In this document: in pieces, positions 36,988 to 47,373 of the stretch
Layout: each line of letters opens with the position of its first letter
Numbering within the stretch: position 1 is the stretch's first letter
Assembly: GCA_022885665.1 (NCBI GenBank)
Contig: JAGQDJ010000071.1
Location: forward strand, 308,931 to 372,930
Direction of reading: 5' to 3'
Length of the DNA: 64,000 nucleotides
Source of the DNA: Triops longicaudatus
Lineage: Eukaryota; Arthropoda; Branchiopoda; Notostraca; Triopsidae
Program-made: the position numbers and the translations under genes
The notes under the pieces: generated by a model
Database searches by the model: none
What the model was told of the DNA's origin: nothing
The model's input: only the letters and a program-made list of their open reading frames with translations

Positions 36988-37065
36988 ATCATTGAAAGAA
37001 ACTAACTCTCATCAACATTAGTGCTGGGATTTCTTACTTTCTAACACACTTAGAAATGTCTTAAC
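36988..37065 (+). repeat. Inverted repeat pair 1, left arm
   Basis: The reverse complement of this segment matches 39351-39428 with a few differences over 78 bases. It is centred on a stretch containing CTAACACACTTAGAAATGTC. Confidence 0.75.
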
Positions 37066-37989
37066 ATTTAACTGTATTCCAAATTTCTTGCTGAAAACGA
37101 AAAAGAGAACAGAGCCGATTAAATTTTCAGTTTCGTGTCCAAGAAGGTATCTTAACCTTCCAATCTTATACAGGAGTAACAGCAACACAGTGCAATTATG
37201 TATTCGGCCTTTTACACAAAGGAAAAAAGCAATAACCTTGGTTTCGAAATAAATCAAGATTTCCTAAAAATTTTCTTAGGTAGATAAGAAACGACGGAAA
37301 GAATAACACCATCTTGATACTTTCACTTCAGCAAGAGGGTGAGGAGGGTTAAACACCTTTCCTGAAAGTGGTCCGTTCCCTCACGACAAGGATGGTTAGG
37401 GGCTATTATGTCCAGTTCCGGGGGGGGGCAGAGGAGGGTGGGTTCAGGTAAATGGGGATTTCTGTGAATAAGTCTCTGTTTCGTAAAAGTAAACTTAGAC
37501 AACGATAATGAAAATCTGTTGCAATATTTCTTTCAAGTCGTCAAGGTTTTGTAAGTCATTGTCCTTAAATTTTGAATAAATAAATTCACAGTCCATAGGC
37601 GTCATGCCAGTCTTATTTTGCTATAAGGCCTATGAAATGCATAATTTAGGGAATCGTCTGGAAGTATTCGATTTTCTTGTGACAAGAGGAAAAAAGACCA
37701 TGAACTGGAAACAGGTTCTGATAAGTTCTTATTGCAAAGGTCGCCCACATTTTTAGGTTGGGTGAGATGAATCTCCGGCTAGTGTTACTTGTTGACAATT
37801 TGAAAGTTACTGAACCGCCTATTTCCTTTTTCTCCTCGAGGCAAAGAGGCCTAAACACGATAATTTTTCGTGTGAACCATCCTGTGGTAACTCTCTTAGC
37901 TTTTTTGCTTCACAATACGTAGCTAGTGTATACTTATTCAACAAATTTATGACCTGTTGACTACCAAACTCTCACTGTACGAACTGAAA

Positions 37990-38105
37990 CGCATCCTGTC
38001 TTTTTTATGCTCTTTTTACTGTTGTGGACGTTGTCTAAACCAACGGTTGACCTGTCCTCATTAAAAGAGTTTAACGATCCATTCGACCAGTTCTTACAGA
38101 TAATG
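37990..38105 (+). repeat. Inverted repeat pair 2, left arm
   Basis: The reverse complement matches 45504-45623, with a well-conserved core ATCTGTAAGAACTGGTCGAA and a second conserved block AACAGTAAAAAGAGCA (GCAGCAGTAAAAAGAGCA in the other arm). Confidence 0.75.
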
Positions 38106-38204
38106 GAAACCTTTTTTTTTTTAAAAAAAAAAAAGAACTAAATGACATAGCTCGCAATTCTAATTTTAAGTGAAATTTCGAATTGGTGCCTGTTGACTAT
38201 CAAA

Positions 38205-38838
38205 CTGTCACTGTGGTAGGCGTGGTCACCGTTACCGTCGACGTCGTAGTGTAAGACAAGGTCGACGTGTCTCTCAAGACCAGCGTTTGGGTCGTAGTGA
38301 CCAACGTCGTCACTGTGGCGCTAATATCCAAAGTCGGCACCGAGGTTGATACTGGGTTGGTTGCGGTATTGCTACAATGCAACGAAATCTCGGTTACAGT
38401 GCTCTAGTTGTCACCTGCATTCGTTTTGTTCCAAGGGATAGAGCTTTTATCCAAACTCGTTAAATCTCCTGAAATATTTGCATTAAAATCGGCCATGTTG
38501 ACCAAGGGAAAGAGAATCATTCCGGAGAGTATTAGCACTGCCGGAACCAGCAAGCCAAATCCAATGAGCACAGGTGTACTTGCAACTGGTCCAAGGAAAA
38601 ACCGGTCTTGGAAATCATGTTTGCGCTCAGCGTTTTCGGAGGCGAAAAAAGGGCGGGGTCTAGCTGAGCAGGTGTTGTAAACAAGTTTATTAGCTTGCTG
38701 TCGATGAATAACTCCATGATCTGCTACAGTTTCCGGTACATGCGAAGAACGCCATGATGGTTCCAAGATTATGGTTGAATTTCGTAAATTTTGAAGTTCT
38801 TTATAGCAATTCACGTTCACTGATCCATTCATGATCAC
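38205..38838 (-). pseudogene. Broken copy of mucin-like gene 3
   Basis: Nearly identical in sequence to gene 3 at 41875-42753; 38410-38601 matches 42283-42474 with no difference. A TAG at 38406-38404 replaces a Trp codon of gene 3 in the middle of the frame. The frame then continues in step through the Ser/Thr region. It ends in TGATAG near 38205, where gene 3 goes on into its Cys-rich module. The initiator ATG and signal-peptide start of gene 3 are also missing. A short protein starting at an internal ATG (144 residues to the TAG) remains possible. The high identity shows the copy is recent or has been homogenised. Confidence 0.85.
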
Positions 38839-38988
38839 TAGTAGAACGTACTGCGTAGCCAGTTGTTTTCCGTTGTAAGCATTCTATTGTTTTGTGGCGG
38901 TAGTAAGAAAGTTGATGGATTGGTTATGAGCACATCAAAAACCGCTTCTGATGAGTTTTTATCGCATATGTTGCCCATTTTTTTGGTT

Positions 38989-39102
38989 CAGTGAAACGCA
39001 TTTCCAGGATGCACATAATTCCACTAATTATTGTACGGGTCTCCGTTACAACCGCAGCAAATTAGGCCCGTCGAAACCATCACTGTGGTCTGTATGGTTA
39101 GT
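38989..39102 (-). pseudogene. Fragment of the Cys-rich C-terminal end of a mucin-like gene
   Basis: On the minus strand it reads like the end of gene 3, including a TTT(A)GCTGCGGTTGTAACGG stretch that encodes a CCxCNG start of the Cys module, then a premature stop. It lies upstream of the broken copy at 38205-38838. It is therefore the tail of a further lost tandem copy rather than that copy's own end. Confidence 0.65.
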
Positions 39103-39659
39103 GATACCCCAACTGACGATTTTTAACTTAATGTTGAAATATTTGTTCGTAAAGGCGACAGCGTTGTTATGACGAAAGTCAGCCTTCGGGTGGGAATGTT
39201 TGGCAACGGTATCGGCACGCACTCTTCTGTTACTTTTCCTACATTGTCATTGTTATTAAGGGAAAAATAACTTTTCAGTTATTTGCGTTCAGTGGACACA
39301 ATTCTTAAAACTAAAGACTGAAAATAGTGGTTTCCAGCAAGTGGGATAGCGTTGAGACATTTCTGAGTGTGTTAGAAAGTAAAAAATACCAGCATTAATG
39401 TTGATGGGAGTTAGTTTCTTTCAATGATCTAACGACTTCATGCTTACTTGCATTTTTCTTTGTGTGTAGAGACTTAAGAGAGATTTCGCTACAGAACGAC
39501 GAACATTTCTATACACAAGAACGGCTAAATTCTTCAAACATTATATTGGAAATAATTGCCAGATGTGTATTGCGATGCCGTTAATTTTTGACAATGGAGC
39601 CGTGGTAGGAACATACATTATGGTATATTTAAATAGTTCTGTTCTGGAGTGTTCTGAAA
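39103..39659. other. Spacer in the mucin-like cluster
   Basis: Contains the right arm of inverted repeat pair 1 (39351-39428). No gene is recognised. Confidence 0.55.
39351..39428 (-). repeat. Inverted repeat pair 1, right arm
   Basis: Matches the reverse complement of 36988-37065. The two arms flank the broken copy of gene 3 and the C-terminal fragment. Confidence 0.75.
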
Positions 39660-40579
39660 CACTCTTTTGAACAGCGGAAGTGAATGTAGAAACGCTCACA
39701 GGGGTCTCTGTACTCGAGAAAGTGCTGTGAGAGTAATAGAAGATATAGCAAGTGGCGACACCTGTTGAGCTAAAGGAACGCAGGATATTGATATTGGGTA
39801 GTGCTTTTTGTTACCACCGCTAGAGTGTGCTCCGAATTGAACAAAGTAAGCGTCCGGTCTCTTGCTAGAATATTTCCCACTATTTGACCGGCTTAGCCGC
39901 CTAGAACGACATCTTGTGGCATGGAAGAAAGGTTGAAAATTCTTCTAAATCCTGTAACCAACGCTAAGCCAGCCAGAGGCGGCTTGCTGTTGAAAAATAA
40001 CCGTCTTTGACGCTTTCTTTACGGGTATTCGAGTTCCGGTACCGCAGATACTTCTTAGTCATTTTCTTGCAAACTAGATTGCAAGAGGTTACGAGCGATG
40101 TTAATACGCAGTGTGGAGACTTCACTGACGGCTGCGTTCTGCGTCGTCGGCTTGGAAGTTTTGCAGAAATCGTCCTGAAATTGTTGAACGTTGCTGGTCA
40201 CTCGCTAACGTTTCCAATGGACTCCCATGAAGGGTTCTGGTCAGTGGCGCAGCCAGGAGGGTAGGCCTGGGCCTGCCGAAATCCTTAAAAAAAATCTTGA
40301 CTCCTCCTTTTCGCAATTGTAGCAGGTCTTACATGGATGCACATGAATTCATAAATGTGTTGTTGCGTGGGCCGGTGTCATTGGTCCCCCGCAAATAAAA
40401 ATTCAGTTGAATTGAGGCAAATTGAGGGGCGTTTGAGTGTACAGGCCTACCCCGAAACAAATTCCTAGCTGCGCCTCTGGTTCTGGTTGTTTCTGGTAAC
40501 TCACTTGCAGCACGTCGTGACAGTCGGTAGACACGGTAAAAGCAGCTAGTAAAAATAGATATTGAATTGCGTCTGCCAT
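39660..40579 (-). pseudogene. Decayed mucin-like gene interrupted by a hAT-like element
   Basis: From an ATG at 40579 it encodes a signal peptide like that of members 1 and 2 (MADAIQYLFLLAAFTVS) and reaches the EPSW motif near residue 33. It is split there by the element at 40242-40479. If the element and one target copy are ignored, the coding text resumes with PSWES and soon meets a stop. Further down, 39900-39985 resembles the FLG/hydrophobic region of gene 1 (compare 33391-33460). The stretch at 40060-40100 resembles gene 2, and 39670-39720 is a worn Ser/Thr region. Many stops and shifts mean no protein is expected. Confidence 0.8.
40242..40479. mobile_element. hAT-like miniature inverted-repeat element (238 bases)
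   Basis: The left end is CAGTGGCGCAGCCAGGA and the reverse complement of the right end is CAGAGGCGCAGCTAGGA. Both inner flanks carry a GGGTAGGCCTG block. The insertion is flanked by a perfect 8-base duplication, GTTCTGGT, at 40234-40241 and 40480-40487. Eight-base duplications and CAG-starting ends are typical of the hAT superfamily. It is far too short to encode a transposase, so it must have moved with one supplied elsewhere. Confidence 0.9.
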
Positions 40580-40639
40580 GAGAGCCAAGTTTAGGAAATA
40601 ACACAAAACTGGAAATGAGGAGAGAAATTTCTGTTGGAG

Positions 40640-40676
40640 CGAGTCCTTTCCAGTACTGCAGCTGAAATCAAACTGG
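40640..40676 (-). promoter_or_regulatory. Relic of the shared promoter block, upstream of the decayed copy
   Basis: On the minus strand it reads ACCAGTTTGATTTCAGCTGC then TACTGGAAAGGA, aligning with the blocks upstream of genes 1 and 2. It lies about 60-100 bases before the pseudogene ATG. The initiator core has changed. Confidence 0.5.
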
Positions 40677-40997
40677 TAGGTTGAAGCAATCGAAGCTGCA
40701 GTAATGATTGTTCAAGGCCTATTCTAACACAATTTTCCTTAAGGTGACCATGTGCGTTAATTGTGGACAGTTGCAGAGCGTAAACCGTGAGCATCTTTGC
40801 CGGTATGACTTCTTGCTTTCTTCCGCAAATAAAGCGTGGTACTAATTAAGCTGCTCCAGCATGCAAGAAGACCTAGCAAAACCGGATGTTTTTAAGAAAA
40901 CTGATTTCGCTATTACGTGTGAACGAAAACTTAGCACTTCATTTGAATACGTACAGTCCATGGCCAGAAGTCCTCAGATACGAACCATACACATATA

Positions 40998-41033
<36 letters not shown>

Positions 41034-41874
41034 CGAATTCGTCAATAATGTATTTATTGTAGAACGAAGGCTGAATTAATTAAAAAAAATAGGCAGTCGT
41101 ACCTAGGGCAATCGACCATTCAGCTTTCGGGACCATAAATAACAAAAAAGTCGTGGTCAGTTAGTATTTATCCTCCTTTAATGTTTTACCCTTAAGAGTA
41201 CGTATCGTGAGCGTGACTACCTGTTTTTCCTTTTGAACGCTAAGCTGCGTTCAACTACCTGTCAGTTTCCCATTCATAAAGTCAAATAAACTTTGTTAGA
41301 GTAGGTAACAACTGTTTTAAGGCCCGGGTATACACAACTTTTAGCATTTTTAGAAAATACAAGATATAGACAGCGTTTTCTTCAGATATGTTAAGTCTCT
41401 TATTATAACTAACAAAAGAGCCTGAATGAAGTCAAATATAAACTCTGGAATGAAAATTGAGTGGACCACCTCAAACCTTGAGCCTTTTAATTTGCTGGCT
41501 AAGAGCACTGAAAAAAAAGTATTTTACGGAACCGAAATAGGTTTTCTTAAAGATTTTTTATCCAAGCTAATAACAATTTCAGTTCTAAAATTCTCAGTAT
41601 TTTCCGAGATAAATTATTTACGACATCGTTTTTTATTTAAAAAATCCAACTTAGGCTGTACTGTACGTCCTTTTCTTAGGGTGAATTCAAAGATGTATTA
41701 TAATGTAGAAGAATTGTTGACTTTCCTGTAATTTTATTATTCTACTTAAATAATATTGCATTCAGACGTTTTTCTTCAAATAAATATTGTCGCCACAATC
41801 ACAAAAGTAGGTCAAGTGTTTTGATTGGTTAAGAAATTAACTCAGATCATGGAGTCAACAGTTTCAGCAAGAGT
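40677..41874. other. Spacer upstream of the decayed mucin-like copy
   Basis: Contains a run of 29 A at 41005-41033 and A/T-rich sequence. The plus-strand frame at 41426-41731 has no recognisable domain. It includes the 3' flank of mucin-like gene 3. Confidence 0.5.
41005..41033. repeat. Poly-A homopolymer of 29 bases
   Basis: An uninterrupted A run; see the similar run at 36455-36484. Confidence 0.85.
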
Positions 41875-42753
41875 TTATATTGATGTCAGCATGTTTCTCC
41901 CAGAAGAAAGGGACATTGTTGCTTGAATTGGCAATAAAGTTGGATACGATACTCTAGCCAACTCATCTTCTCCTAAGGCTCTGTGCTTCGAGCCTAGTGA
42001 AACGCACTTTGGCACTCCAGCGCAATTGCAGTTATTATTATTCCCGTTACAAACGCAGCAAGTAAACGTAGTCGAAACTGTCACTGTAGTAGGTGTGGTC
42101 ACCGTTACCGTAGACGTCGTAGTGTAAGACAAGGTCGACGTGTCTCTCAAGACCAGCGTTTGGGTCGTAGTGACCAACGTCGTCACTGTGGCGCTAGTAT
42201 CCAAAGTCGGTACCGAGGTTGATACTGGGTTGACTGCCGTATTGCTACAATGCAACGAAATCTCGGTTACAGTGCTCCAGCTGTCACCTGCATTCGTTTT
42301 GTTCCAAGGGATAGAGCTTTTATCCAAACTCGTTAAATCTCCTGAAATATTTGCATTAAAATCGGCCATGTTGACCAAGGGAAAGAGAATCATTCCGGAG
42401 AGTATTAGCACTGCCGGAACCAGCAAGCCAAATCCAATGAGCACAGGTGTACTTGCAACTGGTCCAAGGAAAAAGCGGTCTTGGAAATCATGTTTGTGCT
42501 CAGCGTTTTCGGAGGTGAAGAAAGGGCGGAGTCTAGCTGAGTAAGCGTTGTAAACAAGTTTATTAGCTTGCTGTTGATGAATAACTTCATTATCTGCTGC
42601 AGTTTCCGGTGTATGCGAAGAACTCCATGACGGTTCCAAGATTATGGTTGAACTTCGTAAATTTTGAAGTTCTTTATAGCAATTCACGTTCACTGATCCA
42701 CACATGATCACTAATAGAATGTACTGCGTAGACAATATGAAAGATTTAGACAT
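41875..42753 (-). CDS. Mucin-like secreted protein, family member 3
   Basis: Intronless frame of 292 residues. I start it at the ATG at 42753, which gives a proper signal peptide (MSKSFILSTQYILLVIMCGS); an ATG 11 codons upstream would put charged residues first. ILEPSW is at residues 38-43. QDRFFLG (91-97) leads into a strongly hydrophobic segment to about 130. A shorter Thr/Val/Ser-rich region follows (about 160-230). Residues 232-250 form a Cys module, CCVCNGNNNNCNCAGVPKC, with the same spacing as in member 4. A 40-residue polar tail ends the protein. A near-identical broken copy lies at 38205-38838. Function unknown. The Cys module suggests disulphide-bonded assembly, as gel mucins use, but that is inference. 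Confidence 0.82.
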   Translation of the reverse strand: MSKSFILSTQYILLVIMCGSVNVNCYKELQNLRSSTIILEPSWSSSHTPETAADNEVIHQQQANKLVYNAYSARLRPFFTSENAEHKHDFQDRFFLGPVASTPVLIGFGLLVPAVLILSGMILFPLVNMADFNANISGDLTSLDKSSIPWNKTNAGDSWSTVTEISLHCSNTAVNPVSTSVPTLDTSATVTTLVTTTQTLVLRDTSTLSYTTTSTVTVTTPTTVTVSTTFTCCVCNGNNNNCNCAGVPKCVSLGSKHRALGEDELARVSYPTLLPIQATMSLSSGRNMLTSI

Positions 42754-45700
42754 TTTTTCCACTGTCTTTCTCCAAACTGTTACCAAAATTGCGTTAAAAA
42801 ATCTTTCTAAGCGCTATTTTCAAGTCTTATTATCTTTAACTAAGACTTGAAATAGACTTGAAATTAAGTTTCGCCGTAAATCTGAGAGAACACGACTAGT
42901 GTAGTACTGCCGTGCTTTTGTACTACTAATGACCGAGTTTGGTACATGAGGGTGACGATGGTTGATAGTTTAGTGCAATATTGGGACGTTGATATATACC
43001 GTCATGGCACATTTAAAATGTTAGCGTTTCAATAAGATGCTAATTTGCTTCATAGATGCTTTCTCAGACATCTATGTTATACGTGTTAGGAACGCGTGTC
43101 AGACAATTATGCAATTACGGAAACATTTCGTAAAGAAATCAGGATAGTTGGAGTACATGACAATAAGTAATGCCTATAATAGACATACTTAACCATGTGA
43201 AAACTACCTTTGCGCACTTAGGTGCTCACGGTCCTTAAATACTTCACTAATGTGAGGAAATAAGTGTTTTTTACTAGTCTATTTTCATCCTTGCCGCAGG
43301 TTGACGGTACCAGAAGACTAGAAACTTAACCTTTTTTTTTACAAGTATAACGCCTAGTTTTAAAGTTGCACGAAAGAAATATTTGATTGAATGTACGGCT
43401 GGAATAAAAATGGAAATTATTCTATAAATGGTCAAGTTGGAGCTGTTAGATCCGTACCTTTTATAGAACAGAGACAATGTGAAGAGCTAAGGAAAGTTAT
43501 TCTCACCAAAAAGGTCTGTGATTATTATGCTGTACCTAAATTACAAGGCTGAAGCGCCATAGCCTCGCATATCAGGAGTCAAATCATTATCGCTTAAAAG
43601 AAAAAGGAATTTTTACTGGATTTCGTCAGGCTGCCTTTTAAAACGTTGGAGGCAGTTGGCATAATAAAGCAGAACTTCTCCAGAAGAAAATATAGCAAAA
43701 GCATTCGTAAGAAGCCTGCAGTGTAATTTATTCTCCCCAAAAATGTCTCGTTGAATCTTTTCAGATTATGCCAACTTTCAGACAATTCTCTTTGGCTCTA
43801 TGCCTATATAAAAGATTAATGTAAAAAATGCCTCATGCTGTCAGGTACTATACAACGGAAAAAGCGCCTTGCTGTTGGTTTGTACTCAAAAAGTAAAAAG
43901 GAACTAAGGAATGACGTAGATAAATCGCTATGCTTGATCTTCCCGTAAGATTGTGCTTCACTATACTTACACCATAACCGAATATACTGCAACGAGGAGG
44001 CGAAAATTAAGGCTTCTACTAAGAGGGTTTTAAGGGGGGGAAGGGGGGTGCAAAAAAAGGGAAAACCAGGTACATGAACTTGAATCTCTTTGACTCTCGT
44101 TCGTTTAACAGGTGTGGCCTGTTATTTAAGGGAGTTTTACGACATAACAGATAGTAAGAAATGTACACTTGCCATTTCCTGTTAATGTTGGTTTTTAAAG
44201 GAAGGTTCAATGCTGTAAAAAAAGATATTTTAAAAAATTTTCTGGCGTAAAACTGAAAAGCAAGCCACCCGTGCTTTGACCTACGTGTTTCGCCATTGTG
44301 TTATAAAAATCTTCTGTTAATTCTTATCCTCTATTGGCTAGTGAGAAACTAGCGAAGGATAGACAACGGGACCTTTACTACATTTCGAGAGCCTTCAAGG
44401 CTGTGAAGCCATAAAAATTGGCAATTAACACAATATATTCGCGATTCCGAAAATCTTTCGCGGGTCAACTCGAGACATAAACGGCAAAAGTAAATCGGAA
44501 AACAAGTTTCACCACAGTTCAAGAAACGTTATGTGCAACGTTTCGAATTTGAAAGCCATCTGTCCTCTTAATTAAGTATACAACACTTTTTAAATCACAA
44601 ATCGCTTATGTATACACAAAACTAGGTCGAGAGCATCAAAGGCCACATCGATTTCTCAAGAATTCGAATGAGCCTCATGTACCAACTGATGGTGTCAAAA
44701 CCAAATTGCGTGATATGGGTGCGAGCTATTCTTTGCAACGCGTCGATTATACTAATCAGCCGATAGCCACTTGAAATTGCCTATACAGTGAGAAAAACTA
44801 CCTATATCTACATCATCTCCGAAGGTCTGCTCTGTGATGCGCAATACGGACTCAGACTGTGTTACGTGGCTAAAAATTCCTTCAAAGAAAACCTTTTATG
44901 TGTAAAATCTTTGTGTAAGCTTAGTCGTCGTAAATTGGCTTTTTTTCCCGAGTTCTAAAATGGGAAACACGTTTTGCGAGTCAAAGATAGGGTATAATGG
45001 ACGGTTCAGTAAACTTTGATCTCCACGCCACCAATGGAACAGGTAAAAGCAGTTTCACTTTCAGGTTTTTTACCCTCCGTAATACACAGAGGGAAGAGAC
45101 TCCATGAAAGCGGCAGTGCGGCTCTATCGCCGTTGGTTACCGTCTTTTGCTTCCAGTGTCACCAAAGAATGTGCATAAAACGCTGAGGGAGAAGAACGAC
45201 ATTTGCACCGAACACTTTTTTCGTATCTCTTCGCCTTCAAGCGTAGGTAGTTGTAAATCTTTTCCCAAAAAGGCCTAAAAGCGAAATGCGTTGTGGAACC
45301 AAATCCCTTCTCGCTTTTATGATTCGCGTACATTACACGCCTAACAGTTATCGTTTCTCGTATTTTCCCCTTTCCGTCTTTATGTGTCTTACAGTTACGA
45401 CGCACATATTCAGTTAGAATTTGATTAAAAATTAGACAATTCGAAATAGTTCACTTCAAATTAGAATTACGAGCTATGTCAATTAGTTCTTCTTTTACGT
45501 TTCAATTATCTGTAAGAACTGGTCGAATGGATCATTATACTTGTTTGATAAGTATAGGTCGACCGTTGGCTTAAACAATGTCCGCAGCAGTAAAAAGAGC
45601 AGGTAAAATAAAACAGGTTTGCGTTTTAGATCGCATTTCAAGGTCATTTGCGTTATGCTTCCTGATCAAGAACTTTCTAATTGAAGGCGTTACGCGCAAG

Positions 45701-47373
45701 AAGAAAGATTTGTCAAAATTGCGTTCTAAAAATAGGAAAGTAATCACTTCACAGTACGATCTAAATTGCGTTTTAATAGCGAAGTATATAGACCTCAAAG
45801 AACATGTAAGTTCTTTTTGCTTGCCTAAAAGACTCCGACGGGCTTTGAGTACAAAAAGCGGCTAGTGGTTTGCCACGATTGTGTCGGGTGCGTTTGGTAT
45901 TCTACGGAACCACAGTCTCTCTTAAGGCTATAATTAAGACGAAGTTTGGAAAAGGCATAGTTTCAGTGAGAACGTTTGCATGAATTCCGTTAGAAAAACA
46001 ATAATTATGAGAGAGACCCCGCGAGCCGTATATAGACTTAGCAAATTGCGTGCTAACACTGTGTTAAGGTTAAGATCGTACAATAGAAGTTGTTAAAAGC
46101 CACGGTGGAGCTGCAGGGCTTTTGGCCAATTATATGAGGAATGAAAACCAAGATTTCGAAAATATATTTTTTTTCAAAAAATTTCTTGACGGTAAAGTGC
46201 ACTAACAAAACTTCATGATAAAATATGTCGTTTTTTCATGCATTTTATTTTGTCGACGCTGAAAGTTAATATCCTGTTCCGTTCATTACACAAAGCCTTT
46301 GATTAAAACAAATAATATGGAAAATTTATTAAAATCGATGGAGCTGTTTAGATGGTTTCGTTGACCGCGCATTGCGACATAATTTGAACTTTGACGACAA
46401 TAACTTCAATAACTTGTTTCTGAGATTTTTGCAACCAAATTTTTCCCCCGCAATGCTAAGTCAAGGAAAATATAATTTTTTTATTTGCGTTAGCCTTTAT
46501 CAGTACTTCTCTGCGCTTTACAGAGCATTCAGTTTGTCTGATGTTGGAAAAAAATATTTTGTGACGGAAAAATTGTCTGGTCGTGTGATAGATAAAACTA
46601 AAGCACGAAGGATATTTTTTTTCTTTTTTTTTGGCGCGTTAGTATTGCAAAGAAGAATTTTTGAGTACGCCCTTCTGTTTAGATTAAATATGTATTGTAC
46701 AATAATTTTTATTACAAAAAGGGAGTGGTTTTGCTTACAAGGCGTCACACTGACAAAGATAATAAAATGCTTAGCGTAATGGTTGAGCGGAACGAAATAC
46801 ACATAAAACACGCTCTATAAGCCTATACGGCCCACTCATTCATTACATATTTGAAAAAGACGTAAGTTAAGGTTCCAATGAAGCATATTATGGCCGATTA
46901 AATTTTCTTATTCGATGATTAAAGGTATGTCGAAAATAATAAAAAAATTTTGGGCTCGATTTCAATAGTTCTGAATGTTTACGTTGAACTCTTCTACGTT
47001 ACGTTAAATTAGGCTTTAAAGAAGCAATCTTTTCTTATCTTATAGAATCTTTTCGAACTGTTCAATTCTACCCTTCAGACTCAGCTATTGAATGTTTTGA
47101 GCATTTCACGCAAAAATGCCCTTCGGAAATACAGTTACGATTCTCTTTTGTGAGCACATTGCTCTATACTTTGTTCTGCATAATGCGTGAGCACATTCCG
47201 CATAGATAGTTCCTAAAAACCAGAATTTTTATTGCATGATACTTAGAAAACTGTACACTTTTATTTCCCTCGACGTTAAACATTTATAAAATAAAAAAAA
47301 ATCAGGGGAATTTCTTGTGACGTGAATTTTATCCTTTCACTGCTTTGGTAGTTTTGATCCTTTGAGGAAGCAA
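42754..47373. other. Spacer between mucin-like genes 3 and 4
   Basis: About 4.6 kb with no gene recognised. It contains the right arm of inverted repeat pair 2 (45504-45623). Frames of up to 135 codons occur (for example 46372-46779 plus) but have no domain and biased low-complexity content. Confidence 0.5.
45504..45623 (-). repeat. Inverted repeat pair 2, right arm
   Basis: Matches the reverse complement of 37990-38105 over about 115 bases. The pair brackets mucin-like gene 3 and the broken copies. Confidence 0.75.

Larger units (their letters stand above)
36184..38204. other. Spacer with repeats between mucin-like gene 2 and a broken copy
   Basis: No gene recognised. It contains a run of 30 A (36455-36484), one arm of each of two inverted repeats (36988-37065 and 37990-38105), and a stretch near 37718-37760 resembling 38947-38990. 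A 26-base piece near 37955-37985 resembles the broken 3' boundary of the pseudogene at 38175-38210. Confidence 0.6.
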
